A stretch of 64,000 nucleotides of DNA from Paroedura picta (taxonomy: Eukaryota; Chordata; Lepidosauria; Squamata; Gekkonidae), in NCBI RefSeq assembly GCF_049243985.1, contig NC_135384.1:11342501-11406500 (forward strand), written 5' to 3'. Every line of letters starts with the position of its first letter. Positions within the stretch are counted from its first letter, which is position 1. Shown in pieces: positions 23,704-33,809 of the stretch. The position numbers and the translations under genes are program-made. Under the pieces are notes generated by a model. That model made no database searches. It was not told where the DNA came from and saw only the letters and a program-made list of their open reading frames with translations.

Positions 23704-26700
23704 CTGAAATGAGAAGATATATTGCTCAGATATTTTTTATCATACTTGGTCACGTTTGGTGGAGTGGTAGGTTACAAATTTAAGGAAGGGAGGGAGGGAA
23801 GAAGGAACTACCTAAAATTGTATGATCCACAGAACAACAAATAGTATTGTAACACCCCTATGGAGATTTCTGGTCTGCCCTCAGTTGAACTACCATGTGC
23901 AGTTCTGGTCACCATATTTCAAAAAGGATATCACCAAGCTGGGGAAAGTACAGAAGACTGCACCCAAGGTAAGCAAGGAGTTTGGATTTCTCCAAAGGAG
24001 GAACAGCTCTAGGCCTTTTCTTAATCTAGGCATTTTCAGTTGACAAAAGAGATGTCTGAAGGGACAGACATGATAGAGGGTTAGAAAGCATGAACTGAAT
24101 AACTTTGTCTCCCTGTTTGGTGTAGTGGTTAGGTGTAGTAGGCCAGTTTGGTTTAGTGGTTAGGAGTGCGGATTTCTAATCTGGCGAGTTGGGTTCGATT
24201 CTGCACTCCCCCACATGCAGCCAGCTGGGTGACCTTGGGCTTGCAACGGCACTGATAAAACTGTTCTGACAGAGCAGTGATATCAGAGCTCTCTCAGCCT
24301 CACCTACCTCACAGGGTGTCTTTTGTGGGGAGAGGAAAGGAAAGGCAACTATAAGCCTCTTTGAGCACCCTTCGGGTAGAGAAAAGTGGCATATACGAAC
24401 CAACACTTCTTCTTCTTCTTTGTCTAAAATTCAAGGGTCTTTCAGAAAACTGATGGGCAGCAGATACAGCAGGTCAAAAGAAGATATGTCTTTATACACC
24501 ACGTAATTAACAAAATGGAATTTGCTGCCTTTTGAAATAGAGGTGGCCAGAGACATCGGCAGCTGTAAAAGGGAATTGGACAGATGCATGAAGGATAGCC
24601 TATCACTGGCTACTAAACATGCTGACTAACATCCACAGGCAGCAAACTCCTGATCACCAAGGCTAGGAGGCAACTTTAGAGGAAGGATCTGCCCATATAC
24701 CCTTTTAGTGGTAATTCAGATTAACTGGTTGGCTACTATTGAGAAAGGATGCTGGATATGATGGACGAATAGACAAAACCATTAGGTCAGATCAATTATT
24801 TCTGTTTTTACTGCATAATGGGGCGAAAACAAGTTTATTTAAAAAGTATGTTTTCTCCAAGTAAAAATCTTGAAATTCCTGCCCAACAGCTGATCAAACT
24901 TTTGGGGATCTTTAACAGGAGCACTCGTTATATGAACATCTCCTACCCTCTTTGTCTGACATTTTCCCTTCCGGACACTGTTCACAATCGTAGCAGCAGA
25001 ATTTCTCCCCTTCCTTCTTCTTCCTGCTATAGCCAGGCTTGCACTTATCATTACACCGAGAGAAAGGAGGCACCTGTCCTTGAAGAAAGCAAAAAGATAG
25101 AACTGAGAAGCCATTTTGCTTTGGAATTAAGTCACTTCAGTAATGGAGGTGATATCGGAGATCTCAAAGATGGTTCATTCTCCAAAGCAAGATAGAATCA
25201 ACGATGGTTCTTTTGAGAGGCAATGAGATGTTTTCACACCAGTGGAAGGTGTCTGTTCCTTTTATTCCTGCCCTCTGACAGCAAATTTCATGGATAAAAC
25301 ATCTATGGAGACTGTTTGATCCCCCTTAAACCATCTGCCTACCCATTTCTATTTGTTTGAGAGACACTAAGTTAACTTCTCACATGTGAAAGGTGTTTGT
25401 TCCATTGAATCCTGTCCTCGTGGATGATGACTCTTTCGCTCAGAGGAACATGAGGATCCAGTCTCCCGATCTTGACTCTGACGTAAGACTTATTTGGAAA
25501 AGTGACCAAGTTGGTAATATCAAATCCACCTTTCATTTCTCCTTGTTCATCAAAGGCCACTTTGCCTCCAGCACTGTTGTTGAAAGCAGTTCTCTGAAGA
25601 AGGGTGTGGAGCTTGGGGGAAAGAGAAAGAGCATTAAGTAGGATGGTATTCAATGGCATGGATTGGAGTGTGCTCGCCAATGCCGTTCAGTTTCCAAGAG
25701 ATTTTTCGATTCCTTTCCTCTAGGAGCTACTCCTAGTCTTAATACTTGTTGTAACAGTGGTCCGATTCAATAGAATTTTTCTGCATAAGTCTTCAAAGAG
25801 GTAATAAGATGTGGTATTAAAGGAGAATATGAGCCTCCTGTGGCACAGGGTGGTAAGGCAGCATACATACAGTCTGAAGCTCTGCCCCTGAGGCAGGGAG
25901 TTCAATCCCAGCAGCCGGCTCAAGGTTGACTCAGCCTTCCATCCTTCAGAGGTCAGTAAAATGAGTACCGAGTATGCTGCTGAGGGGTAAATTGTAATGA
26001 CTGGGGAAGGCACTGGCAAACAACCCCATATTGAGTCTGCCATGAAATGCTAGAGGGTGTCACTCCAAAGGTCAGACATGACCTTGTGCTTGCACAGGGG
26101 ATACCTTTATTAAAACACAGGTAAAGGCCACAATTCTATAGGATTATCTCTGGCTTTGGGAATATTCCTAGAGCATCATGCTAAGGCGAAAAGCTCAACA
26201 TTAGGTTTTCACACAGTACTCATTTTGCATGGTTAGTGCTCCTTTGCAAAATCCTGATATTTGTCAGCTATAAGGACAGAACAAAGATCTCTTGAAAAGT
26301 TATTAAAACTCTTAACTCATTTTTCCCCTTGAGGGATTGAGCCATTCTCTTTTCTCTACTCAGACAACATTTCGCTGAAACCATGAAGGGAAAAGTCTGC
26401 AAAACCTGGAACAATGTGAAGGGTGATTTCTAAAGGCCTGCAGCTTCAAAAATTGATAGCCAGATCTAAATTTCCATCATTTAGGATATGTAACTGTTAT
26501 GGATATATTGTTTTATCAGATTTTCTTTTGACTTTGTTCAGTATCTTGTGTTTTCAAATGCTGTGTTCCTTTCCAGTTCTTTAATAAATGGTATTTCATT
26601 GAATAATATTTCATTGACCCTCTTGTGGCACAGAGTGGTAAGGCAGCAGACATGCAGTCTGAAGCTCTGCCCATGAGGCTGGGTGTTCAATCCCAGCAGC

Positions 26701-28984
26701 CGGCTCAAGGTTGACTCAGCCTTCCATCCTTCCGAGGTCGGAAAAATGAATACCCAGCTTGCTGGGGGGTAAACGGTAATGACTGGGGAAGGCACTGGCA
26801 AACCACCCCGTATTCAGTCTGCCATGAAAATGCTAGAGGGCGTCACCCCAAGGGTCAGACATGACCCGGTGCTTGCACCGGGGATAGCTTTACTATTTCA
26901 TTGAAAAGTCAGTCATTTTGGTTTGTACGAACCACATTAAAGCCCCTGTTCGACTCAGGTATACCAAAAGAGAGGAAGGGAGGGGTAACAGCTACCCTAC
27001 TTTCCAGTATAACCAAAGAACTAAGCCTAGAAGGGAAATGTGGTAGTCAGGTCACCATTCAAGTTCATCGGAAGAGAATGCCCTTTATTGTTATGACTTA
27101 AGGATTGCAACAAAATCCAGAGAATGGGGAAATTCAGGAGTAGAGGGAGTCAGAAGCCTCACTGGGCAGGAGAACCATGACAGCTAAGTGACTTCCGGAC
27201 TTTCTGGTGGGCAGGAAAAAAGATTAAAATGTCCCATTCTCTCACTCTAACCACGATATTAAACCCTAAGCATGACAGGGGATTGTTTTCCTCCAAGTGA
27301 AGAATAATTACCTTCCAAAGGGGCACCTTCAGAGAAGCCAAGCTGCCTCCATTATCCACTGCTGCTACATTATCCACTTACCAAAATCCCAAATTCTACA
27401 CATGGCAGGAGTCTGCTTTATGCCATCTTAAAAGTTATTACCTTCCATGGTTGCACATTCAGAGAATCCTGGTTGTCTCCATTATCCACTGCTCTGTGCT
27501 TGGCTCTAGATGAGTCCAAGATGTGTAGGGCGTGTGCAAGGGCATAGACAGCATTGTATATTCTGTAGCTAGGGTCGGTCATGCTCATTTCAAAAAAAGG
27601 TGCTGGAACAGTTTCCAGTCTCTCCTGTTCAGTGCATGTTACAACTGACCTGATTGGGTTTAGAGAACCTGGCAGCGCACAATCGAACACATTCTCCCAG
27701 AAGTCCTTGATAAAACCATCTCCCTTTGCCCAAGTAGGTTTTAAAAGCTGAAGGAATTCATGGAAGCCTGGGATGTCCTTTGAAGGAATGGAGAAGGAAA
27801 GAGCCCCATGGAATAGTTCTATATCAAATGCCTTTTGAAAAGAATTAAATACAAAATCCACGTGGGCTCCCGTAATCCACACCTTTCCAACAGAGGTTCT
27901 CTCCACGAATTCGGTATCTGTTAGATCTCCTATTATGGTGGGCAAAATGATAATGCTAGCTAGAGAAAGAAATGTCCCAGCTTCTCCATATACAACAATT
28001 GCATTGGCCTTGGTGTTCGGGAGATTTGTGTTACTACCGTCAATAAACTTGATCAGAAGATCTATGTTCTCCAACTCCAAATGTTTTGGAGCCTTTTCTG
28101 TGAAGGCTGCACAGATTCCATTGCTGGATAGGATTGGCTCAAATGTCTGCAAGAAATGTTCTCCCCTTTCATCATCCATAGTGATGAGGCCAACCCATTT
28201 CCACCTGAAATGCAGAAGTAACTGGACAATTCCCTCGTACTGAAGAGCTTCCTTAGGGAACATGCAGTAAAAGGAAGGGCGACTCATTGGGCCATCCACA
28301 TCTGATTCAAAGGAGCCATAGGACAACTAAGAAGGGGAGAAGGAAATCATGTTACAAAAGGAAAATAGGAATACTATATTGTATTTTTCACCAAAATACC
28401 CTATATACTTGCGTATAAGCCTCGTTTTTCAGCATCTTTTTTTACACTGAAAGAGCCCTCCTTGGTTTATACGCGGGGATAGATTGAAATAGAAGCCTGC
28501 TCAAGCCAGCCAATTGTTGCTCTGGCAGCTTGTAGGACATCAACGGTTTGACTGAGGGACTCTGATCTTTTTTTCCCTTTTGCCTTCACTTCTTCCTCTG
28601 CTTAATCACTTCTTCCAAATTATTCTTTTGGTTTCTGTGAATGAAAAGCGGGGTACAAAACCCAGCAGCTATTCATGCTCTTGACTTTTCTGTATTTGTT
28701 GGGGGGGAGGCTGGATGGGAGAGCCTGTGATGATGGAGCATTTCCCACCCTCGGCTTCTGTGCGAGTCAAGCAGTTTGGGAGCCTCGGCTTATATGCAGG
28801 TCGGCTTATATGCAAATATATACAGTATATCGGATTAAATATCAACTTAGTTTTTCAGACTGTTGCCCATGGCTTTTGTCTGCATATTTTTTTCCTTCTG
28901 CAAGTAGAACTCTCTGGAATTTTTTAATTTATTTTAAACATTTTTAGCCATATCAATGTGGTGTATAATGTGAATTAAACAAGT

Positions 28985-29040
<56 letters not shown>

Positions 29041-31450
29041 AATGAATCCTAAATGACATTGCATTCAACTTCTTCCTAAAAAATTGAAATGGGTGGGGCA
29101 GATACTACTCATTGGGAGATTGTTCCATACATACATTTATTTATTTTGGTCAATGACCAGTACAAAATACAAAACAGTAAAACACCTTAAAAGTTATATA
29201 CAGCTGACCATATACAGCTGACCATAAGCTTACCTCGAACAGGGTCAAACCTGACTCCACACACAGTGCAGCATTAGAGACAATTGTGGGGAGCTGTAGA
29301 AGATTTCTCAAAAATTTGGTTTGGGAGATTGTTCCCTAACTGTGGGGCCACCAGTGAAAAGGCACTCTCTCATTTGCCCACCAGAGGAGGAGCTTCTTGG
29401 ATGGTTGGGAGACAGGAGGGTTTCTCAATTCCTGGCCCGGATTCTGTTTCCAAAGTGACCCTAGTTCCAAGCCATGTTGGGCTCTAAAGAACAACCGTGG
29501 CAGTCAGCCTCAAGTCTTTCAATCCAACAGCAACCTGCGTGGGAGGCCTTAAATGTTTCTTCTCTACTACAATCCTGTCCAAAGTAGCCCTTTCTGCCTG
29601 GGGACCTGATCATTATACTTTACAGATTAGGTGTAATTCCAGGAGATCATCAGGCACCACCTGGATGTTGGCTACCCCTAGGCTGGAAATATTCCTGGAG
29701 GTTTAAGGTGGGATTTCAAAATTATATAATGCTTCAGAGTCCCGCCTTCAAAGGAGACATTTTTGCCTGCTGTTGGGAGGCAGTGGTGCAGGTGTGTCCC
29801 TCCTGGCCTATGGGTTATGGCCAGCCCTACCAGCAACTGCTTGTATTCTGGGGCACAGACAGACAGACCAACATCAATCCTGAGAGTTTGGAAAGTGCCG
29901 GATGATCTAAATAAATATTTACAGCCTGAAACTGTATCTAGTGAATATAATATAAATATAATCCCCATTCTCTGATCATACCTGTGGGATCTTGTAAAGA
30001 CTTAAGAGAGTTGCCATATCTGTTGTGGTTTTAGAAGTGTGTCCCCCAATGATGCCAATCATGTTTTGAGGCATGCCACATTTGTAGTTTGGGATGAATC
30101 CATGTGATGTGAAGAGCAAGTCCATGGTGATCCTGTAAATCCATTTTTCAACTGTGGTGGAGTCACGGATGTGGAACCCAAGAGTGACATTGGACAATAT
30201 GCTGGGGTTCGCATTGATCTCACGGATGGCAAACACCAAGGCAAGGACATGCTGGTAGAACTTTGTTACCAGGCTGCAAAGAGAATCATTCATTGTTTTA
30301 GAAGAGAATGCTTCAATGTACAGGTTCTGGATTAGTCACGATAACTTTGGGGTCTCATCTGAATCAGAGGAATAACCCATCTAAATCCACTTCTCATTTC
30401 CCATAGCACAGTGCTCCTGGGAAACCCACAAGTTGGACAAGGAGCCATCAGTCATTCCCACTGTACCCCAAGGACTGGAATTCAAAGGAATACTGGAAGG
30501 TCCTGGTAGTTACCAAAACCAATGGCCCATGATAGATCCATTAATGTATCTTATTCCCTTTTGGCTATGTAATGCTATATTATTCAGCACAGACAGTGTT
30601 CTGTGAAGAATTACTTGGAGATGTCTGTTCTACCCTTATTTTGAGTTTTACTATTGTGAAGCATGGAGAAGACACTCTTGTTCTACTCTTTTCCAAACTC
30701 TGCATAATCTTATTCACTTTTTTGTTATGCATTTTGTACAATATGCTAGAGATATTGAACTTGAGGGACAAAAATCATCCCTCCCGATGTCACACATGGT
30801 TTGCTATTTACTGATAAACGTAACAAACCTCTTGTGTCAAAATATCTTTGCATATTCACCATCCTGATATTTACTCAGAAGCAATATATTTTTGAAATAT
30901 TAGGTCCCTCCTCATTACTTTCCCCCTACAATTTTGATATCCCTTGTGCAGAATGGAGGTGCATTTTGTGCCCTTTAAAAATAAATCCCTACCTGCTGCT
31001 CTAAACGTTCTAATTTAGGATAGCTCAGTGCATACAGGCTGTAACCAAAAAGAGTGCAGTCCCCTCAGGGTTCCTTAAAGAAGCAACGTGTCCTGTCACT
31101 GGAAAAGGATCATCTTTTGTCTTGGAACAGGAGGTCTTCCTTTTGGTAGCCACCGAACCTAGCGTCCATCCGTTACTTTTAAAAACGCCCACCTAGTTTC
31201 GCAAACATACCAGATTTCCTCAAATAAAATCAGACTTCGTCATCTTTTCTATGTCAGAGGATCACTGATTCACTTACAATGGCTGACAGACATAATCCTG
31301 GTCGGAGCGCTGTTTAAATTCAACCTTTTCGGACACACAAGCAATATGAGTAAGAATTCCACCAATCAGGATTTCCCCTGGCTGATACCACTGATGTGGG
31401 ATCTGAGGAGGATTGTTTCCAGTGCATTTCATACTATATGATTTATACAT
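22802..31450 (-). CDS. V2R gene C
   Basis: Exons: 31278-31450, 29982-30273, 27442-28326, 25384-25611, 24947-25073, 22802-23703. Exons 2-6 are open with consensus splice sites and correct phases. The signal-peptide ATG of copy B is conserved, but one base is missing between it and KCTGNN, so translation from it would end after 16 codons. The first in-frame ATG starts [13 protein letters not shown] with no leader. C shares its exon 3, introns 2-3 insertions and 5' flank with D and E, but its intron 5 Sauria SINE only with F, so it is a mosaic. It may be functional with another start, or a young pseudogene. Confidence 0.93.
23838..24800 (+). mobile_element. CR1 LINE fragment, split by a SINE (intron 5 of C)
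   Basis: Same ancestral CR1 piece as in B ([35 protein letters not shown]). The Sauria-type SINE at 24111-24417 sits inside it, so the CR1 is older. Confidence 0.82.
24111..24417 (+). mobile_element. Sauria-type SINE inserted in the CR1 (intron 5 of C)
   Basis: tRNA-like head (with a partial head duplication, ggtgtagtggttagg then ggtttagtggttagg), body ctgggtgaccttgggc, tail (CTT)n. Target duplication ctttgtct at 24103-24110 and 24418-24425. The identical insertion is in F; B, D and E have the empty site. Confidence 0.9.
24947..25073 (-). CDS. V2R C exon 5 (NCD3G)
   Basis: 127 nt, [20 protein letters not shown] then [18 protein letters not shown]. Acceptor ...GACAG, donor GTAGGAG. Confidence 0.94.
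25232..25278 (-). repeat. Stub of exon 4 end (intron 4 of C)
   Basis: Diverged copy of the last bases of exon 4 (ggtgtctgttcc, attcctgccctc) about 105 bases downstream of the real exon. Confidence 0.6.
25384..25611 (-). CDS. V2R C exon 4
   Basis: 228 nt, [20 protein letters not shown] (with [11 protein letters not shown]) to [10 protein letters not shown]. Both junctions are phase 0. Confidence 0.94.
25831..26109 (+). mobile_element. Squamate tRNA-SINE, copy 1 (intron 3 of C)
   Basis: Head gagcctcctgtggcacaggg with box-B-like ttcaatcccagcagcc, body gactcagccttccatccttc and gactggggaaggcactggc, tail gcacaggggataccttta. Same site in D (37814) and E (50308); absent from B and F. Confidence 0.88.
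26618..26894 (+). mobile_element. Squamate tRNA-SINE, copy 2 (intron 3 of C)
   Basis: Second member of the same SINE family, with target duplication atttcattga at 26608-26617 and 26895-26904. Copies B and F show the unfilled site (ttaataaatggtattt...gaaaagtcag). Same insertion in D and E. Confidence 0.9.
27312..27361 (-). repeat. Stub of a B/F-type exon 3 end (intron 3 of C)
   Basis: About 50 bases encoding ...[17 protein letters not shown] plus the donor GTAATTATTC, sitting about 80 bases downstream of the real exon 3. It equals the exon 3 end and intron start of B/F-type genes and is not usable as an exon (no acceptor). Confidence 0.8.
27442..28326 (-). CDS. V2R C exon 3
   Basis: 885 nt, open, [20 protein letters not shown] to SLNVQPWK. 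The last ~40 codons and the first ~55 bases of intron 3 are A-like. The next intron sequence is B/F-like and begins with a stub of a B/F-type exon 3 end. Confidence 0.95.
28397..28830. mobile_element. Small DNA transposon with inverted ends (intron 2 of C)
   Basis: Ends tatatacttgcgtataagcc and ggcttatatgcaaatatata are imperfect inverted repeats. No transposase. Inserted where A and B have an uninterrupted caccaatg...attaaatatcaac; same insertion in D and E. Superfamily not clear. Confidence 0.75.
28983..29040. repeat. (ATAA)n microsatellite (intron 2 of C)
   Basis: Perfect tetranucleotide array replacing about 55 bases that A, B and E keep. D has the same replacement, longer. Confidence 0.95.
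29127..29322 (-). mobile_element. Short 5'-truncated retroposon (intron 2 of C)
   Basis: 196 bases flanked by a 13-bp target duplication gggagattgttcc (29114-29126, 29323-29335). The A/T-rich tail is at the low-coordinate end (atacatacatttatttatttt), implying minus orientation. Family unknown. Same insertion in D and, shortened, in E. Confidence 0.8.
29570..29765. repeat. Unclassified interspersed repeat (intron 2 of C)
   Basis: Contains the squamate-repeat-like motifs attaggtgtaattccaggag, accacctggatgttggctac and gaaatattcctggagg. Also in D, E and F at the equivalent place. Confidence 0.6.
29982..30273 (-). CDS. V2R C exon 2
   Basis: 292 nt, open; [40 protein letters not shown], ending KIPQ. 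Has [20 protein letters not shown] where A has GTEKNMGGVIGGYNAQTTAD. Acceptor TTTGCAG, donor GTATGATC. Confidence 0.94.
31278..31450 (-). CDS. V2R C exon 1 (start uncertain)
   Basis: [20 protein letters not shown] then [20 protein letters not shown]; donor GTAAGTG after 31278, phase 2. The leader ATG of B lies upstream but is one base out of frame. The frame stays open further upstream without an ATG. Confidence 0.75.
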
Positions 31451-31459
31451 AAGCAACAC

Positions 31460-32700
31460 ATTGGCATCAGCAGCAACATCACAGATTCTTCCAAGTGCAG
31501 TCAAAACATGCCTCTCTCTACGTAGTCTCTCTGGAGTCTCCTTTATGGCGTTGTCATTCGTTTCCACCTGGTTTGAAAAAGATAACTCAGGTGGCTCCAA
31601 CACTATTTTAAAGGGTATAAATATCAACCTTATCTTTAATTTCCCAACTCTTTGCTTTGTAAGCTACCTGAGAGATAGAGATATGAAAACTGCCTCTCTC
31701 TAGTCCCCCGTTTTAGCAGAGACTGGCTCAGTGGTGGCTTTCATCACCAGAACGTTGAGACTTCATTTCTGATTTGTTTTCTGTCTCCTTCTGGAAAGGG
31801 ATTCGAAGTTCGACAGGGTGAAGAAATGGCAGTGATTTCGATAATTATAGTGAAGCTAATCTCCTCTGAAGCTAATCTCCTCCTCTGTTGTTCATATACA
31901 GGGATAATTTGAGGCAGAAATAGTGAACAAAAATATTTGTTTTAACTTAGCTTCTCTCTAGGGAGACCGACAGGTGGAATGGTGATCTTAGACCCCAGAG
32001 GTCCCCCCCATCCATTATGTAATTCAAAGAATAACCTGAGAGATTCTCAAAAGGGAAGAGACCATGCAAAAACTGTGAACAACTTCTTCGGACTCATGTA
32101 TCTGTTTATTTAATTACAACTGCTTTTTTTCAAACCTTCAATGATGGAGGAGCCCTTAAAATAATTTTCCAGACTTCATGGAACCCCAGAAGTGATGTCA
32201 ACCTCCCAGCCATGCCCCCCATAAGTTACATGTCACCAGAAGTGACTACTACCTATGTTAACAGGCAGGCTTGGCTAAGGGCTGTTCCCCTGAAAAACAA
32301 AACAAAACACTTTCTCCCTGGTTACCTAAAACCTTCTTCCACTTACCTTGGCTTAGCCACACAAATAGCTTTGCATGTTGCAAGCAAGATCTCACTGCAA
32401 TGATTGGATTAGCTCCACCAGGGAGCTTAGCCATCGTTCTACCTCACCTCTCCCACACTATTGCCGTGGGAAGCAGGGCAAAGGCAGAAAAGAGGGAGTG
32501 GGAAAGCCAGGAACTGTCCTGTCTGTCCTTTGAAAGTTTATATGCCCGTCTCCAAAGCAGATTTGCGATTCGGACATGCTGTTCAATGGTGCTGGCTGAT
32601 TTGGATAATTTCTGTATGATCCGTGCTCGAATTAAGGCTGATTCTTATACTTTTAATCTGAAACTGTCCACAATGCAAATGCATACCACAACCCAAAAGT
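31460..32700. other. Spacer C/D, 5' flank of C, no gene seen
   Basis: 31460-32100 is 5' flank shared with B, D and E. 32150-32700 has a 155-codon plus-strand ORF (32271-32738) that recurs in D and E, but I see no coding signature. The block looks identical to 44180-44730 wherever I compared it. Confidence 0.45.
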
Positions 32701-32701
32701 A

Positions 32702-32796
32702 TTTCCAGTGCACTTCATACTATGTAATTAATAAATGACTATAAAATTTACTCAAACAACAGCATGGGTATCAGCAGCTACAGCACAGATTCTGCC
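32702..32796 (-). repeat. Exon 1 relic of a lost A-type V2R
   Basis: The minus strand resembles the leader and first codons of gene A exon 1 (gaatctgtgctgtagctgct, then ...tatgaagtgcactgg), after which homology stops. It is followed at higher coordinates by A-type 5' flank. Not coding. Confidence 0.75.
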
Positions 32797-32865
32797 ATTT
32801 GCAACCCAAACACACCTCTCTCCACATGGACTCTCCAGGACTCTTCTAGACCATTGTCATTAGAT

Positions 32866-32996
32866 AAGCCTGGTTTCAAGAAAATAACTCAGATGGGTCT
32901 TGTCCCTTAGAATCATAGAATAATAGAGTTGGAAGGGGACATTAAGGCCATCTAGTCCAACCCCCTGCTCAACGTTATTTTCTTGAAACCAGGCTT
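32866..32996 (-). mobile_element. CR1 3' end flanked by a 23-bp inverted repeat
   Basis: Short CR1 tail (agaatcatagaataatagag, ttggaaggggac, ccatctagtccaaccccctg) between perfect inverted 23-bp arms at 32866-32888 and 32974-32996. The right arm is an inverted copy of host sequence just upstream. Gene A's flank (near 9010-9060) has neither. Confidence 0.85.
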
Positions 32997-33654
32997 CCAA
33001 CACACTAGAAAGATAGTGAATAAAGATATGAACGGTGCCTCTTTCTAGTTCTTAATTGCAGCCATGAATGACTCGCGCTTTTATAACCAGAGCTTTGAGA
33101 CTGCATTTCTGATTTGTTTTCTGTTTCCTTCTGGGAAGGTCTTAGAACTTCGACAGTGTGAAGGAGTGATATTGACTGTGATAATTATAGTGAGGAGAAT
33201 CTCCTCTGGAAGATTGTTGTTAGTGTTCTGGGGTAATTTGCAGCAGAAATAGTGATGAAAAATATTTGTCTGATATCCCAGCTGGGGGAGGAGGGACCCA
33301 GCCCAGGGGGGAGGGGGCCTGGAGGGGAGGGGGTCAGGGAGTCCCTCCCACACCCAGCTGCCTGCCCCCTAGAACCCACTGTATTTGGTTACAGTGGGCC
33401 TTAATTCTACTCAATTTATGAAGATGGTTTCCAGCACAGCCTAATGCAATGAAAACTGAAATTTCTTTTCAGCTAGTTAAAATAGACATTTGAGGGTGAA
33501 AAACTGAACCATTCTGAAATATGTAGGTGATATATTTGTCATCTCTTGGATTAATTTCATTCTGTGCTATAGTACACTGTTGCAGGGATCTTTGTTTGTA
33601 GGGGGGTGTATCAACGGTTATGAAATAAACCAGACTTTTATAAAATCAATGAAG

Positions 33655-33660
33655 TTTATT
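33655..33660 (-). promoter_or_regulatory. Candidate poly(A) signal of gene D
   Basis: AATAAA on the minus strand, 150 nt past the stop. Confidence 0.55.
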
Positions 33661-33809
33661 AGCTACTTAAAGATGAAAAGTAAAACTAATCTAATGAATG
33701 AATGTCAGGAAAAGATTCATGGATTTCATTCTGTGCACAATATGAAAATTCTCCATTTGAGTGCAGTACAGATACAGCTGGAGAACACATGGATGGCTGA
33801 TAAAAGTAT

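Noticed and set aside
24111-24200. tRNA gene candidate in the SINE heads
   Set aside because: The A/B-box-like segments are followed by SINE bodies and tails, with target duplications, so they are retroposons and not functional tRNA genes.
28397-28830. Inverted-end element in C-E as a regulatory element
   Set aside because: It has the structure of a small DNA transposon shared by descent, with no evidence of function.
31279-31627. Long in-frame upstream extension of exon 1 in C, D and E as an alternative N-terminus
   Set aside because: It contains no ATG in frame, is not hydrophobic, and overlaps antisense spacer similarity. I do not use it as a start.
32271-32738. 155-codon plus-strand ORF recurring at 44304-44771 and 56684-57151
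   Set aside because: The copies are duplicates of one spacer, so shared openness is expected. The E version has mostly amino-acid-changing differences, the C-terminus runs into the exon 1 relic, and no domain or leader is recognisable.
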